Positions 27,635 to 36,217 are shown, counted from the first letter of the stretch. The stretch is 64,000 nt of DNA from Stagnihabitans sp038231395 (GCA_038231395.1 JBBRLL010000008.1:41667-105666), one strand, 5' to 3'. Program-made: numbers and translations. Notes: a model not told the origin generated them from the letters alone.

Positions 27635-29095
27635 ATGACTGTCAATATGTTGAGTTCTGCACTTCTGGTGGCAGCGTTGTTGACGGTGGTCACAACCTCG
27701 GGTGCGGGGGCGCAAAGTCTGGCGCAGGTCGGCGGACCGGCCAACCTTCCTCCGGCAGGGTACAAAGGCCAGCAATTCGTCGACAATCGCGGCTGTGTGT
27801 TCGTGCGGGCGGCTATCGGCGGCCGCGTAAACTATTTCGCTCGGGTTGATCAGCGTCACAAGCCGATCTGCGGCATGCAGCCGACGGGCAGCGTCTCTGC
27901 GCAGGCGGCGGTTGTGGCGCCTGGTCCCTTGGACGTTCCGCAACCGGCAGCGCCGCCCGCCCAAGCGCAGGTGAAGGTTCAGGTTGAGGTCCAGATTCAG
28001 GCTCAGGCCCAAACTCAGGCTCAAACTCAGGCGCAGATTGTGCCAACGCAGCCTGCACAACCTGCCGCGCAACCTCGCGGCTTCAATCTGGCTTGGCTGT
28101 TTGGCCCGGCACAGCGCGCCCCTGTTCCTGCTGCGGCCGCCCCGGTCCCGGCTGCCGCACCTGTCGTAGCCAACGCCATCCCGCTGGCGGTGCCCGTTGC
28201 CGCCGGACCGGCCTATCAGGGCAATGTCGTGGCAACCGCTGCGCCGGGCGTCCAATGCTATGCTGACGCGCCCAAGTTGGAGACTGTGAAAATCAACGGC
28301 GGCACTGCCCTCGTTTGCACCAAAGGCAACGGTTCAACCACGGGCTGGCGTCCGCCACGGGTGGTTGACACCACTGTGGCTCAGGCTGCGACCAAGACCA
28401 CGCCGGCCTTGGCGGCCCCGGTCACGACGGTGCCTGTCACGACGGTGCCTGTCACGACGGTGCCTGTCACGACGGTGCCTGTCACGACCGCTTCTGTAGC
28501 TCTGTTGCCGGTGACGGCACCGACACAAAGTGTTCAGGTGGCGGCGGTTCAGGCGACTGCTTTGCCGACAGTCGCCGCACAAGTCACCGCGCCGACAGCG
28601 GCTTTGCCCATCGTGGCGCTACCGGTGGCCCGCAGCCAGGCGATACCCAAACCGCCCAAAGGTTGGGTTCCGGCGTGGAGCGACGGCAGGTTGAACCCGT
28701 TGCGCGGGATCGGAACTGCCGCAGGACAGGCGCAACAGGATGCGGTCTGGACCCGTACCGTGCCCATGGTGTTGATCGGCGATCCCTTGCCCAAACGTGG
28801 CGGAGTAGCCGGGGTTTTGGGGCTGCGTGTCAAGGTTTCCACGATGTCGGCGCCGGAGCCTGTGGCACGCAGCGGGCTTGTCCTGCAGATTGGCAGCTTT
28901 GGTGATCCTGCCAACGCCACAAGGACCGCAGCGCGTCTGAGTGCCTTGGGTCTGCCGGTGTCAACCACTGGCACCACGCGCAACGGCAAGACCCTTCAGA
29001 CCCTCACCGCAGGTCCCTTCGCCTCGGCAGCCCAAGCGCAAGTGGGCCTGACCACGGTTCACGCGGCTGGGTTTCCGGATGCTTTCCTGCGCTGA
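27635..29095 (+). CDS. Exported SPOR-domain protein with VTTVP repeats
   Basis: A 486-residue protein. The N terminus (SALLVAALLTVVTTSGAGAQS) is a signal peptide. The middle is low complexity: Gln-rich alternating VQVEVQIQAQAQTQ (about 112-132), Ala/Pro-rich stretches and five VTTVP units (about 264-288). The C terminus (about 410-486; LVLQIGSFGDPANATRTAARLSALG) is a SPOR domain, which in known proteins binds denuded septal peptidoglycan. A cell-division or envelope role at the septum is inferred. GAGGGG precedes the ATG. It follows upp by 68 bp but is likely a separate unit. Confidence 0.85.
   Translation: MTVNMLSSALLVAALLTVVTTSGAGAQSLAQVGGPANLPPAGYKGQQFVDNRGCVFVRAAIGGRVNYFARVDQRHKPICGMQPTGSVSAQAAVVAPGPLDVPQPAAPPAQAQVKVQVEVQIQAQAQTQAQTQAQIVPTQPAQPAAQPRGFNLAWLFGPAQRAPVPAAAAPVPAAAPVVANAIPLAVPVAAGPAYQGNVVATAAPGVQCYADAPKLETVKINGGTALVCTKGNGSTTGWRPPRVVDTTVAQAATKTTPALAAPVTTVPVTTVPVTTVPVTTVPVTTASVALLPVTAPTQSVQVAAVQATALPTVAAQVTAPTAALPIVALPVARSQAIPKPPKGWVPAWSDGRLNPLRGIGTAAGQAQQDAVWTRTVPMVLIGDPLPKRGGVAGVLGLRVKVSTMSAPEPVARSGLVLQIGSFGDPANATRTAARLSALGLPVSTTGTTRNGKTLQTLTAGPFASAAQAQVGLTTVHAAGFPDAFLR
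28421..28495. repeat. 15-bp tandem repeat GTCACGACGGTGCCT, 4 exact copies plus a variant
   Basis: Four identical units run from 28421 to 28480, followed by a diverged fifth unit. Each encodes Val-Thr-Thr-Val-Pro inside the SPOR protein. Exact identity at the base level implies recent expansion. Confidence 0.95.
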
Positions 29096-29145
29096 CGGCA
29101 CAGCCTAAAACATGCGCGGCTTCGTCTTCGAGGACCTACTGACTA

Positions 29146-30177
29146 TCACTTGGCGCAGGTGCTTTGCAGGCTGATCCAGTCGTTATCGGCAAGGATCGGA
29201 GCCGGAGAGTGTCCGTTGAACGGATCACCCACAATCAGCGCTTTGGTGGCCTCACCCTTGGGATCCACCGCAAACGCATAGGCGGCGGACGACAGGTTGA
29301 CCTGCCGGAACGTCTCCAACAGCCGACCGTTGTCTACGGCAGCGGGTGGCGTGTTCAGAAGGGTTTCGGCGTAACCATCCACTGCGCCAGCCGGCAGATG
29401 GCCGGTGGTTAAAAGACGCAACGTCGCCATCAGGCCCGCGTGGCGCAAGATAGGAATAACCGGGTCGTCAATCTGGGCACGTTGCAAGGCGGCCAGAACA
29501 TAGCCCACCACAGGCTCCGGGTCTTGCGCGGATTGCACCAGTTTGTCGGACACCAGAACAATGCCGCCGGGCAAAGCGACAGCGTCCTTCACGCCGTCGC
29601 GCACCACATCGACCTCGCCCACGCCTTGGGATGCAAGTTTCTGCGCCAAAGCGGTAGCCCCACGCGCACCCAACGGCCCAAGGCAGGGCGTGCCAGTCAG
29701 CCGCTCCGCATCGGTCCCCACCAGCTTTCCGATCTGCACCCGCGTGGCGGTGGGCAAGACCGAGGCGGTGTGGCGGATCATTGCGGCAGGCAGCCAAAGA
29801 AACACGAACAGGCCTACAACGGCCAGTCCCAGAACCACGCTTGCCCCCCGCACCCGGCCCGGCTTGGGGCGACGGCGGATCAATGTCGTGCGGACGGTTT
29901 CAAGGGCTGCAATCATGTCGGGATCGTCGATTTCCACGGTTTCCGACGGGGCACCATCGTCCAGACGACCGGGCGTGAAGATGGCCGGAAGCTCACCCGC
30001 GTTGACCCGCTCAACCGAGGGCAAGGACCAATGAGACAGCGCCATATCGCTGCGCGGGTCGGCCAGAACCAGCGTGGCGTCGCGCAGATTGACCACCACC
30101 TCGCGCAGCTGCGCTGCAGCCGTCAGCCGCCAAAGCCCGGTGCATTCCAGCCGCTGGTATTTCGTGAGGGCGGTCAT
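29146..30177 (-). CDS. Membrane protein resembling a catalytically dead M48 peptidase
   Basis: A 343-residue protein. The N-terminal 110 residues are cytoplasmic and polar, one TM helix spans about 112-133, and the remainder should be periplasmic. The segment AVALPGGIVLVSDKLV (199-214), followed by EPVVGYVLAALQRAQ (221-235), aligns with M48 peptidases, where ALPGG is followed by HExxH. Here the H, E, x, x, H positions read Ala230, Leu231, Gln, Arg, Ala234, so the zinc site is absent. No function can be stated. It is convergent with the SPOR-protein gene. Confidence 0.6.
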   Translation of the reverse strand: MTALTKYQRLECTGLWRLTAAAQLREVVVNLRDATLVLADPRSDMALSHWSLPSVERVNAGELPAIFTPGRLDDGAPSETVEIDDPDMIAALETVRTTLIRRRPKPGRVRGASVVLGLAVVGLFVFLWLPAAMIRHTASVLPTATRVQIGKLVGTDAERLTGTPCLGPLGARGATALAQKLASQGVGEVDVVRDGVKDAVALPGGIVLVSDKLVQSAQDPEPVVGYVLAALQRAQIDDPVIPILRHAGLMATLRLLTTGHLPAGAVDGYAETLLNTPPAAVDNGRLLETFRQVNLSSAAYAFAVDPKGEATKALIVGDPFNGHSPAPILADNDWISLQSTCAK

Positions 30178-30321
30178 GAGGCCTGTATTCTGCGGATACT
30201 TCAGATGACCTTAGCTGATGGCCCCCCAAGCCACAATCCGCCGTTGTTGCGGGTCTGAAACAGCAGCATCAAACCGGGCAGCGGCGCAGAACTTTCGTGT
30301 TTTAGTCTGGCCGCCATGGTT

Positions 30322-30900
30322 TCAGAGGCCCATCGCATCACGCCAATGCCTTCGGCACAGGCTGACATAGGTTTCGTTGCCGCCGATCTGCACTTGCTCG
30401 CCGTCTTTCATTGCCCGGCCATCAGGACCCCGGCGCATCACCATCGTGGCTTTCTTGCCGCAAAAGCAGATCGTGCGGACCTCGCGCATTTCATCGGCCC
30501 AGGCCAGTAGCGCCGCGGAACCGGGGAACAAGTTGCCCTGAAAATCAACCCGCAAGCCATAGCACATCACCGGCACGCCAAGGTCATCGACGGCGCAAGC
30601 GAGTTGCCACACCTGATCTCTTGACAGAAACTGCGCCTCGTCGATGAAAACGCAGGCGATTTTACCTTGCAAAAACCGGGCCTTGAGCTTGGCAAACACA
30701 TCTTCGCCGGGCGCGAAGGTATCAGCAGGCTCGCCAATGCCGATACGACTGGCGATGCGGCCATCGCCGGCGCGGTTGTCAAATTGGGCGGTGATCAGGT
30801 AGGTTGCCATGCCACCTTCGCGGTAGTTGTGCGAGGCTTGCAGCAGCAGGGTCGATTTGCCCGCATTCATCGTGGAAAAGTGAAAATACAGCTTGGCCAT
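30322..30900 (-). CDS. tdk: Thymidine kinase
   Basis: Type II (human TK1-like) thymidine kinase, 192 residues. It has the P-loop MNAGKSTLLLQ (about 10-20), FIDEAQFL (about 85-92) and the zinc lasso CFCGKKA with a later CRRHW. The frame is open to 30996, but ATG 30900 (MAKLYFHFSTMNAGKS) is the family start. It phosphorylates thymidine for dTMP and is functionally related to the salvage operon 3 kb upstream, although not part of it. Confidence 0.95.
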   Translation of the reverse strand: MAKLYFHFSTMNAGKSTLLLQASHNYREGGMATYLITAQFDNRAGDGRIASRIGIGEPADTFAPGEDVFAKLKARFLQGKIACVFIDEAQFLSRDQVWQLACAVDDLGVPVMCYGLRVDFQGNLFPGSAALLAWADEMREVRTICFCGKKATMVMRRGPDGRAMKDGEQVQIGGNETYVSLCRRHWRDAMGL

Positions 30901-30985
30901 GCGGCGATTTACCCCAAACCGCGTCCGGACCGCAAGCGCCAGAGCAGGGTTAGTCAACGACCTAAAAGATGGATCGAAGGAAGAC

Positions 30986-31029
30986 GGGTCCGCCAAGACC
31001 AGTTTGCGAGACTTTGATCTGGCGGACCC
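30986..31029. repeat. Inverted repeat GGGTCCGCCA / TGGCGGACCC
   Basis: A 10-bp perfect stem with a 24-nt loop in the 263-bp gap between the divergent tdk and small HTH-like gene. There is no T-run on either strand. It could be an operator-like or RNA structure in the leader of the downstream gene. Confidence 0.6.
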
Positions 31030-31163
31030 CCACCGAAACCGGCCTCAAGGCCGTCACTCGTAAAACCCGTCACCACGGGCCGCCTTTATACATGACAAAG
31101 TCCTACGTACGGATTAATGGGAAAATGTGTCGGAATTTCCCGCGCAGGAAACGGTTTGGAACG

Positions 31164-31616
31164 ATGTCACTGGAAACCTACCTTAAGAAACACACCGAAG
31201 CTTTGGTCAAAGAAGTGGGCATCGAAGCGGCGTGTGAGCTGACCGGCAAGTCGAAAGCGACGCTGGGCCGCTATTATTCTGATCAGGAAGAACACGGCGA
31301 CCGCTTCATGCCGATCGACGTCGTGGCCCAGTTGGAGGCTGCCGCAGGCTTTCCGCACGTCACCTCGGCCTTGGCAGATTTACGTGGGATTACATTGTCT
31401 TACGACGGGGCGCGGCACAATTCCAGTTCGCAGGGCGTCAATCACGACGTGGTGGCGCTGGCGCAACGGTTTGCGCAGCTGATGTCCGAATACAACATGG
31501 CGATTTCCGACGGCAAGATCACGATCAACGAGGCCAAGCGGATGCTGCGAGAGACTTTGGCTATTCAGGAAGTGATCCTGGAAATGAAGCTGAATTTGGA
31601 GGAGGAGGCGGGTTAA
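31164..31616 (+). CDS. Small putative DNA-binding protein (phage CII-like N terminus)
   Basis: A 150-residue protein. The N-terminal 75 residues (SLETYLKKHTEALVKEVG, ELTGKSKATLGRYYSD, FMPIDVVAQLEAAAGFP) read as a helix-turn-helix of the phage CII/Cro-like kind. The C-terminal part is helical (about 100-145). I place the start at ATG 31164; the open frame from 30969 runs through the inverted repeat. The family is recurrent in rhodobacters as far as I recall, but function is unknown and the fold is an inference from pattern. Confidence 0.6.
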   Translation: MSLETYLKKHTEALVKEVGIEAACELTGKSKATLGRYYSDQEEHGDRFMPIDVVAQLEAAAGFPHVTSALADLRGITLSYDGARHNSSSQGVNHDVVALAQRFAQLMSEYNMAISDGKITINEAKRMLRETLAIQEVILEMKLNLEEEAG

Positions 31617-31646
31617 GGCCAAAGCCAAAACCCGCCAACTATTGAT

Positions 31647-32993
31647 TTATCGAGCTTTTTGGCGCGCGGGCGATGTCGCGCCGCCGGTCTTGCTGGCTGG
31701 ACGCAGGGGCTTGGCCCCCATGGGTTTGGCGGGCGAAGACGGGCGTTGGCCCGGTTTGCCATGGCCTTGCGGACGCCCGGTTCCGGGTTTGCCGCCCGAA
31801 TGACCGCCGGGGCGTTGGCCACGGTTCTGCGCGGGCTTGGGGGCTGCGGCCACTTCAGACACCGACCACGGCGCGCCACCGATCACCGGGATCGTCTTTT
31901 TCAACAGCTTTTCAATGGCTTGCAACTCTCCCATCTCGGCAGGTGCGCAAAAGGCAATCGCATTGCCCTCGGCCCCTGCACGCGCGGTACGACCGATGCG
32001 GTGGACGTAGTTTTCCGGCACGTTTGGCATGTCGTAGTTGTAGACGTGGCGCACGCCGGGAATGTCGATGCCGCGCGCGGCCACGTCGGTGGCGACCAGC
32101 ACATCAAGGCTGCCTTCGCGGAACTCTGTCAGGGTGCGGTCACGGTGGTTCTGGCTTTTGTTGCCGTGGATCGAGCTTGCCTTGAAGCCCCAGGCCAACA
32201 GCAATTTGTAAAGCTTTTCAGCACCATGCTTGGTGCGACCAAAGACCAGAGCCTGTTCGCCCGGGTGTTTCAACAGGTAGGATTCCAAGAGTTTGGCCTT
32301 GTCGCCATTGGGGATGTAGTGGACGCCCTGCACGATCTTCTCAATCGGTTTGCCGGGCGGGGCGACCTGAACGCGGACCGGATTGCGCAGGTAGGTCTGG
32401 GAGATTTCTTCGATATCCGCCGGCATTGTCGCAGAAAACAGCATGGTTTGGCGATGCTGCGGGATATATTTGGCGATTTTGCGCAGGGAATGGATGAACC
32501 CCATGTCGAGCATGTGGTCGGCCTCGTCCAAAACCAGATAGCCGCAGGATTCGAGAGTGACGGCGCCACGTTCCAGCAAATCAATCAGGCGGCCGGGGGT
32601 GGCGACGAGGACGTCAGAGCCTTTCAGGAGGCGGTCGGCCTGCCGGTTGATCGAGGCGCCGCCGACCACCATCGTCACTTTGACGGCGGTGCCTTTGGTA
32701 AAAGTCATAAAGTTTTCAGCGATTTGCGCGACAAGTTCGCGGGTCGGCGCCATCACCAGCGCCCGGACGTGGCGCGGCGCGGGCGGGTGGCCAATGTCGA
32801 GCAGGCGGTGCAGAAGGGGCAGGCCGAAAGCGGCGGTTTTGCCGGTGCCGGTCTGGGCCAGACCCATCAGGTCGGCGCCCTTCATGATATGGGGAATCGC
32901 CTGCGCCTGAATGGGCGTCGGCGTGGTCATGTTGGTAAGTTCCAGCGCTTTCAATATCTTGGGGGAAAGGCCGAGGTCTGCAAAAGTGGTCAT
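31647..32993 (-). CDS. DEAD-box ATP-dependent RNA helicase, RhlE type
   Basis: A 448-residue helicase with all core motifs: Q motif (MTTPTPIQAQAIP), AQTGTGKTAAFGLP, PTRELVAQ, VATPGRLIDLL, LDEADHMLDMGF, SATMP, ATDVAARGIDIPGV and HRIGRTARAG. A basic, Gly/Pro-rich C-terminal tail (about 395-448) is typical of RhlE-like RNA-binding tails. Role: RNA remodelling, probably ribosome assembly or cold response. The start is ATG 32993 (MTTFADLGLSPKIL); the frame is open 22 codons further. Confidence 0.92.
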   Translation of the reverse strand: MTTFADLGLSPKILKALELTNMTTPTPIQAQAIPHIMKGADLMGLAQTGTGKTAAFGLPLLHRLLDIGHPPAPRHVRALVMAPTRELVAQIAENFMTFTKGTAVKVTMVVGGASINRQADRLLKGSDVLVATPGRLIDLLERGAVTLESCGYLVLDEADHMLDMGFIHSLRKIAKYIPQHRQTMLFSATMPADIEEISQTYLRNPVRVQVAPPGKPIEKIVQGVHYIPNGDKAKLLESYLLKHPGEQALVFGRTKHGAEKLYKLLLAWGFKASSIHGNKSQNHRDRTLTEFREGSLDVLVATDVAARGIDIPGVRHVYNYDMPNVPENYVHRIGRTARAGAEGNAIAFCAPAEMGELQAIEKLLKKTIPVIGGAPWSVSEVAAAPKPAQNRGQRPGGHSGGKPGTGRPQGHGKPGQRPSSPAKPMGAKPLRPASKTGGATSPARQKAR

Positions 32994-33356
32994 GATTGGT
33001 CCATCAGACAAAGGAACAATGCACCCTCGCCTGTGGAGGTGTCCACACGCCGTGCACATTGCAGGTACCCCTGCGTGATGGTGGGAAACCGTTTCCGGGC
33101 CTTTCGGTGCTCACGCGGCACGGGCGTCGGAAGACTGGCAAATGGGGGTTTATCGGGGAAATGTCAAGCGGGTTCTCTGCGGTGCAGCAGAGGGGGACGC
33201 CTGAAATGCGGCGAAATACGCCGAATGTCTTACGTATTTTGCCTGTATGTTTTGCGTATGATTTTCGACATGCAGGGCGTTCAGTGGTCTGGTTAAGGCC
33301 GGGTCAACGCGTGACGGGGTGACGGAAGATGGGCAAATTGCCCATCCTACTTTTTG
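32994..33356. other. Gene-free stretch between helicase and nadK
   Basis: No supported gene lies in these 363 bp. Contents seen: the upstream region of the helicase gene and, at the nadK side, the GATGGGCAA palindrome. A 108-codon open frame at 32996-33322 has no family-like sequence. Confidence 0.6.
33328..33346. repeat. Palindromic element GATGGGCAA-A-TTGCCCATC, copy 2
   Basis: A 9-bp perfect stem with a 1-nt centre, followed on the + strand by CCTAC and TTTTTG. It sits 10 bp beyond the nadK stop, so on the minus strand it can act at the 3' end of nadK. Same family as the element at 13437-13463. Confidence 0.8.
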
Positions 33357-34169
33357 TCAGACGAATTGCTCGACGAGCAGCCGTTCTTCCAGACCATGGC
33401 CGGGGTCGAACAGGATGCGGTGGCGGATGTCGGGTTCGGAGTGGATCTCTACCGAGACGACATGGGTGACGGGTCTGGTATCGGCATCGGCGCGGACCGG
33501 GCGTTTGCCGGGGTCGATCACTTCGAACCGCACGACGGCACTTTTGGGCAGCAAGGCCCCACGCCAGCGCCGTGGACGAAAGGCGGCGACGGCGGTCAGC
33601 GCCAGAACGTCAGCGCCGATCGGCAGGATCGGGCCGTGCGCGGAATAGTTGTAAGCGGTGGAGCCTGCCGGGGTGGACAGAAGGCAGCCGTCACAGACCA
33701 GTTCGGGCATGCGTTCCTTGCCATCGACCAGAATCCGCAGTTTGGCGGCTTGCGGACCCATGCGCAGCAAGGAGACCTCGTTGATCGCCAGCGCCTGCGT
33801 GACGGTGCCATCGGTGGACACGGCGGTCATCGACAGCGGGTTCAGGGCGGCCTCTTCGGCGGCGGCAAGTCGTTCGGGCAGGGCAAGGTTGGAATAGGTG
33901 TTCATCAGGAAACCCACGGTGCCGCAGTTCATGCCGTAGACGGGCAGGCCAGTCCAATGTTCTTCATGCAGGGTTTGCAGCATGAAACCGTCACCGCCAA
34001 GCGCCACGATCACCTCGGCGTCGTTCAGATCGGCCTGACCGTAAAGCGCTGTCAGGCTGGCCAAAGCTTCGGCGGCGGCAGGCGCAGGGCTGGCGCGGAA
34101 GGCGATCTTGCGGGTTGGTCCGCCTGTGGTTCCCGAGGTCGGTCCGCCTGGACTTGCGAGGTTGGGCAA
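33357..34169 (-). CDS. nadK: NAD kinase
   Basis: Phosphorylates NAD to NADP. The GGDGFML motif (about residues 55-61) contains the catalytic Asp, and NCGTVGFLMN, AINEVSLLR and STPAGSTAYNYSAHGP follow in the family order. I choose TTG 34169, which has AGGAG eight bases upstream and gives 270 residues; the open frame goes to a TTG at 34223. Either way the first 23 or so residues are a Gly/Pro/Thr-rich extension (it includes a duplicated GGTCCGCCTG at base level) before RKIAFRAS, where most rhodobacter NadK proteins begin. Confidence 0.93.
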   Translation of the reverse strand: MPNLASPGGPTSGTTGGPTRKIAFRASPAPAAAEALASLTALYGQADLNDAEVIVALGGDGFMLQTLHEEHWTGLPVYGMNCGTVGFLMNTYSNLALPERLAAAEEAALNPLSMTAVSTDGTVTQALAINEVSLLRMGPQAAKLRILVDGKERMPELVCDGCLLSTPAGSTAYNYSAHGPILPIGADVLALTAVAAFRPRRWRGALLPKSAVVRFEVIDPGKRPVRADADTRPVTHVVSVEIHSEPDIRHRILFDPGHGLEERLLVEQFV

Positions 34170-34251
34170 CGGGGTTCTCCTGCTGTGAGGCGTCACCTTT
34201 GGCAGGGTGCGCCGGGAACTCAACCCCTGACGCGTTTTCTGGGGTCAGATT

Positions 34252-34275
34252 AAGTTTCCTATCGGAAACTTTTTT
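34252..34275 (+). terminator. Intrinsic-terminator-like hairpin in the glyA leader
   Basis: AAGTTTCC, loop TATC, GGAAACTT, then a run of six T on the + strand. It lies 90 bp before glyA and no + strand gene precedes it, so it would end a short leader or small RNA rather than an mRNA. The left flank GGGGTCAGATTAAG also resembles ends of dispersed palindromic elements, an alternative reading. Confidence 0.6.
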
Positions 34276-34364
34276 CGCCTCGGCTTGCCAATCTGTCGCT
34301 TTCTGGCCTTCAAGGTCGGGAAATCCCGGGCTAGATAGCGAAAGCCCCCTTTTTGGAGAAACCC

Positions 34365-35660
34365 ATGACCACGAGCCACCGCGACGCCGGATTCTTCAGT
34401 GAAAACCTTGCCACCCGTGACCCGGAGATTTTCGGCGCGATCACCAACGAGTTGGGCCGTCAGCGCGATGAGATCGAACTGATCGCCTCGGAAAACATCG
34501 TGAGCCGCGCGGTGATGGAAGCGCAGGGGTCGGTGATGACCAACAAATACGCCGAGGGCTATCCGGGCAAGCGCTATTATGGCGGCTGTGAATGGGTGGA
34601 TGTGGCGGAGACTTTGGCAATTTCGCGGGCCTGCCAGTTGTTTGGCTGCGGTTTTGCCAATGTGCAGCCGAATTCGGGCAGCCAAGCCAATCAGGGGGTG
34701 TTTCAGGCGCTGCTGAAGCCGGGCGATACGATTCTGGGGATGAATTTGGCCTCGGGCGGGCATCTGACGCATGGCGCTGCGCCGAACCAGTCGGGCAAGT
34801 GGTTTCACGCGGTGCAATATGGGGTACGCAAGCAGGACAGCCGGATCGACTATGACGAGGTGGAGCGGTTGGCGGTGGAATGTCAGCCCAAGCTGATCAT
34901 TGCCGGGGGATCTGCGGTGCCACGCCAGATTGATTTCGCCCGGATGCGGCAGATTGCCGACAAGGTCGGTGCCTGGCTGATGGTGGATATGGCGCATTTT
35001 GCCGGGTTGGTGGCCGGGGGGCATCACCCCTCACCCTTCCCCTATGCCGATGTGGCGACTACGACGACGCATAAAACCTTGCGTGGGCCGCGCGGCGGGA
35101 TGATCCTGACCAACAATGAGGACATCGCCAAGAAGGTGAACTCCGCTATCTTCCCCGGCATTCAGGGCGGGCCTTTGATGCATGTGATCGCCGCCAAAGC
35201 GGTGGCGTTTGGCGAGGCGCTGCGGCCGGAATTCAAGGCCTATGCAGGGCAGGTCATTGCGAACGCGCAGGCGCTGGCGGATGAGTTGATGAAGGGCGGT
35301 CTGGATATTGTGACCGGCGGCACCGATACGCATGTGATGCTGGTGGATTTGCGGCCGAAAGGTGTGAAGGGCAATGCGACCGAGAAGGCTTTGGGACGCG
35401 CGCATATCACCTGCAACAAGAACGGGATTCCGTTTGACCCGGAGAAGCCGATGGTAACTTCGGGGGTGCGGTTGGGTACGCCGGCTGGCACCACGCGCGG
35501 CTTTGGCGTGGCGGAATTCCGGCAGATCGGCGCGTGGATTGTCGAGGTGGTGGACGGGTTGGCTGCCAATGGCGAGGAAGGCAATGCGGAAGTCGAGGCT
35601 GCGGTCAAGGCCAAGGTTGAGGCGCTGTGCAAGGCCTTCCCGATTTATCCGGGGCTGTAG
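34365..35660 (+). CDS. glyA: Serine hydroxymethyltransferase
   Basis: PLP enzyme that interconverts serine plus tetrahydrofolate with glycine plus methylene-THF. 431 residues; PLP lysine in TTTHKTLRGPRGG (about 228-240), and N-terminal ELIASENIVS and NKYAEGYPGKRYYGG are SHMT signatures. ATG 34365 has GGAGAA upstream; the frame opens four codons earlier. A hairpin with a T-run in its leader suggests regulation by termination. Confidence 0.97.
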   Translation: MTTSHRDAGFFSENLATRDPEIFGAITNELGRQRDEIELIASENIVSRAVMEAQGSVMTNKYAEGYPGKRYYGGCEWVDVAETLAISRACQLFGCGFANVQPNSGSQANQGVFQALLKPGDTILGMNLASGGHLTHGAAPNQSGKWFHAVQYGVRKQDSRIDYDEVERLAVECQPKLIIAGGSAVPRQIDFARMRQIADKVGAWLMVDMAHFAGLVAGGHHPSPFPYADVATTTTHKTLRGPRGGMILTNNEDIAKKVNSAIFPGIQGGPLMHVIAAKAVAFGEALRPEFKAYAGQVIANAQALADELMKGGLDIVTGGTDTHVMLVDLRPKGVKGNATEKALGRAHITCNKNGIPFDPEKPMVTSGVRLGTPAGTTRGFGVAEFRQIGAWIVEVVDGLAANGEEGNAEVEAAVKAKVEALCKAFPIYPGL

Positions 35661-35697
35661 GGTTCAGGGATCGGAGGGGGCGGCGCACCGCTCCTGA

Positions 35698-35772
35698 CGC
35701 CTCGGACGTAGCCGCGCCGGAGGGGTTTGCGCGGGATGCGGGCCTCTGTAGCGCCTCAGACGTAGCCGCGCC
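35698..35772. repeat. 21-bp direct repeat duplicating a gene's 3' end
   Basis: CGCCTCGGACGTAGCCGCGCC at 35698-35718 (shown in two halves: CGCCTCGGACG, TAGCCGCGCC) recurs with one mismatch at 35752-35772. The right copy contains the last codons and stop of the convergent small membrane protein gene, so the left copy is a duplicated tail. Confidence 0.75.
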
Positions 35773-36127
35773 AGTGCAGGACCACGACCAGAAGCACGCA
35801 GACCACCAAAAGCGCAAAGGCCACGCGGGCACCGGCGTCAAGGACGAGACCGGTGCGGCGGGCGGATTGGTTGACGCTGTTCAGGTGCTTGACGCAGATG
35901 TCATAGGCTGTGGCCACCGCCTCATCATCAATCCGGACCAGAAGCTTGGGGCTTTGCGCCATCACGGTCGCTTCAACCAAAGCTTCGGCGGCGTTACGCA
36001 CCTTTTGCGGCAGGCGATTGCCGGCCTTCCTGACTTGCGCCTCCAACGTCGGGGCGGAGACGCGCAGACGCTGCTCGATCAGGGCGGACACCCGGTCGGC
36101 CATTTGCTGGATGGTGGTTCTGCTCAT
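35756..36127 (-). CDS. Small tail-anchored membrane protein, conserved hypothetical
   Basis: A 123-residue protein with a helical, charged N-terminal 95 residues (MSRTTIQQMADRVSALIEQRL, with heptad-like spacing) and a single C-terminal hydrophobic helix FALLVVCVLLVVVLHW, placing it as a tail-anchored inner-membrane protein facing the cytoplasm. GAGGGGC precedes the ATG. I recognise no named domain. It is convergent with glyA and divergent from the hydrolase gene. Confidence 0.7.
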   Translation of the reverse strand: MSRTTIQQMADRVSALIEQRLRVSAPTLEAQVRKAGNRLPQKVRNAAEALVEATVMAQSPKLLVRIDDEAVATAYDICVKHLNSVNQSARRTGLVLDAGARVAFALLVVCVLLVVVLHWRGYV

Positions 36128-36217
36128 CTGCCCCTCATATTTGCGGCCTTGTCGCCTTGGGATAATGGCGTTCTAACGGATAAGGTCTGACGGATGAAGG
36201 CCAAGTGAAGGTATGCC

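Noticed and set aside
28421..28495. CRISPR-like array
   Set aside because: Units are 15 bp, directly abutting and in frame within a protein; there are no spacers.
32996..33322. 108-codon frame in the helicase-nadK gap
   Set aside because: No ribosome site, ends in the palindrome region, no domain.
34170..34364. Glycine riboswitch upstream of glyA
   Set aside because: I cannot match the leader to the glycine aptamer core; only stems and a terminator-like hairpin are visible.
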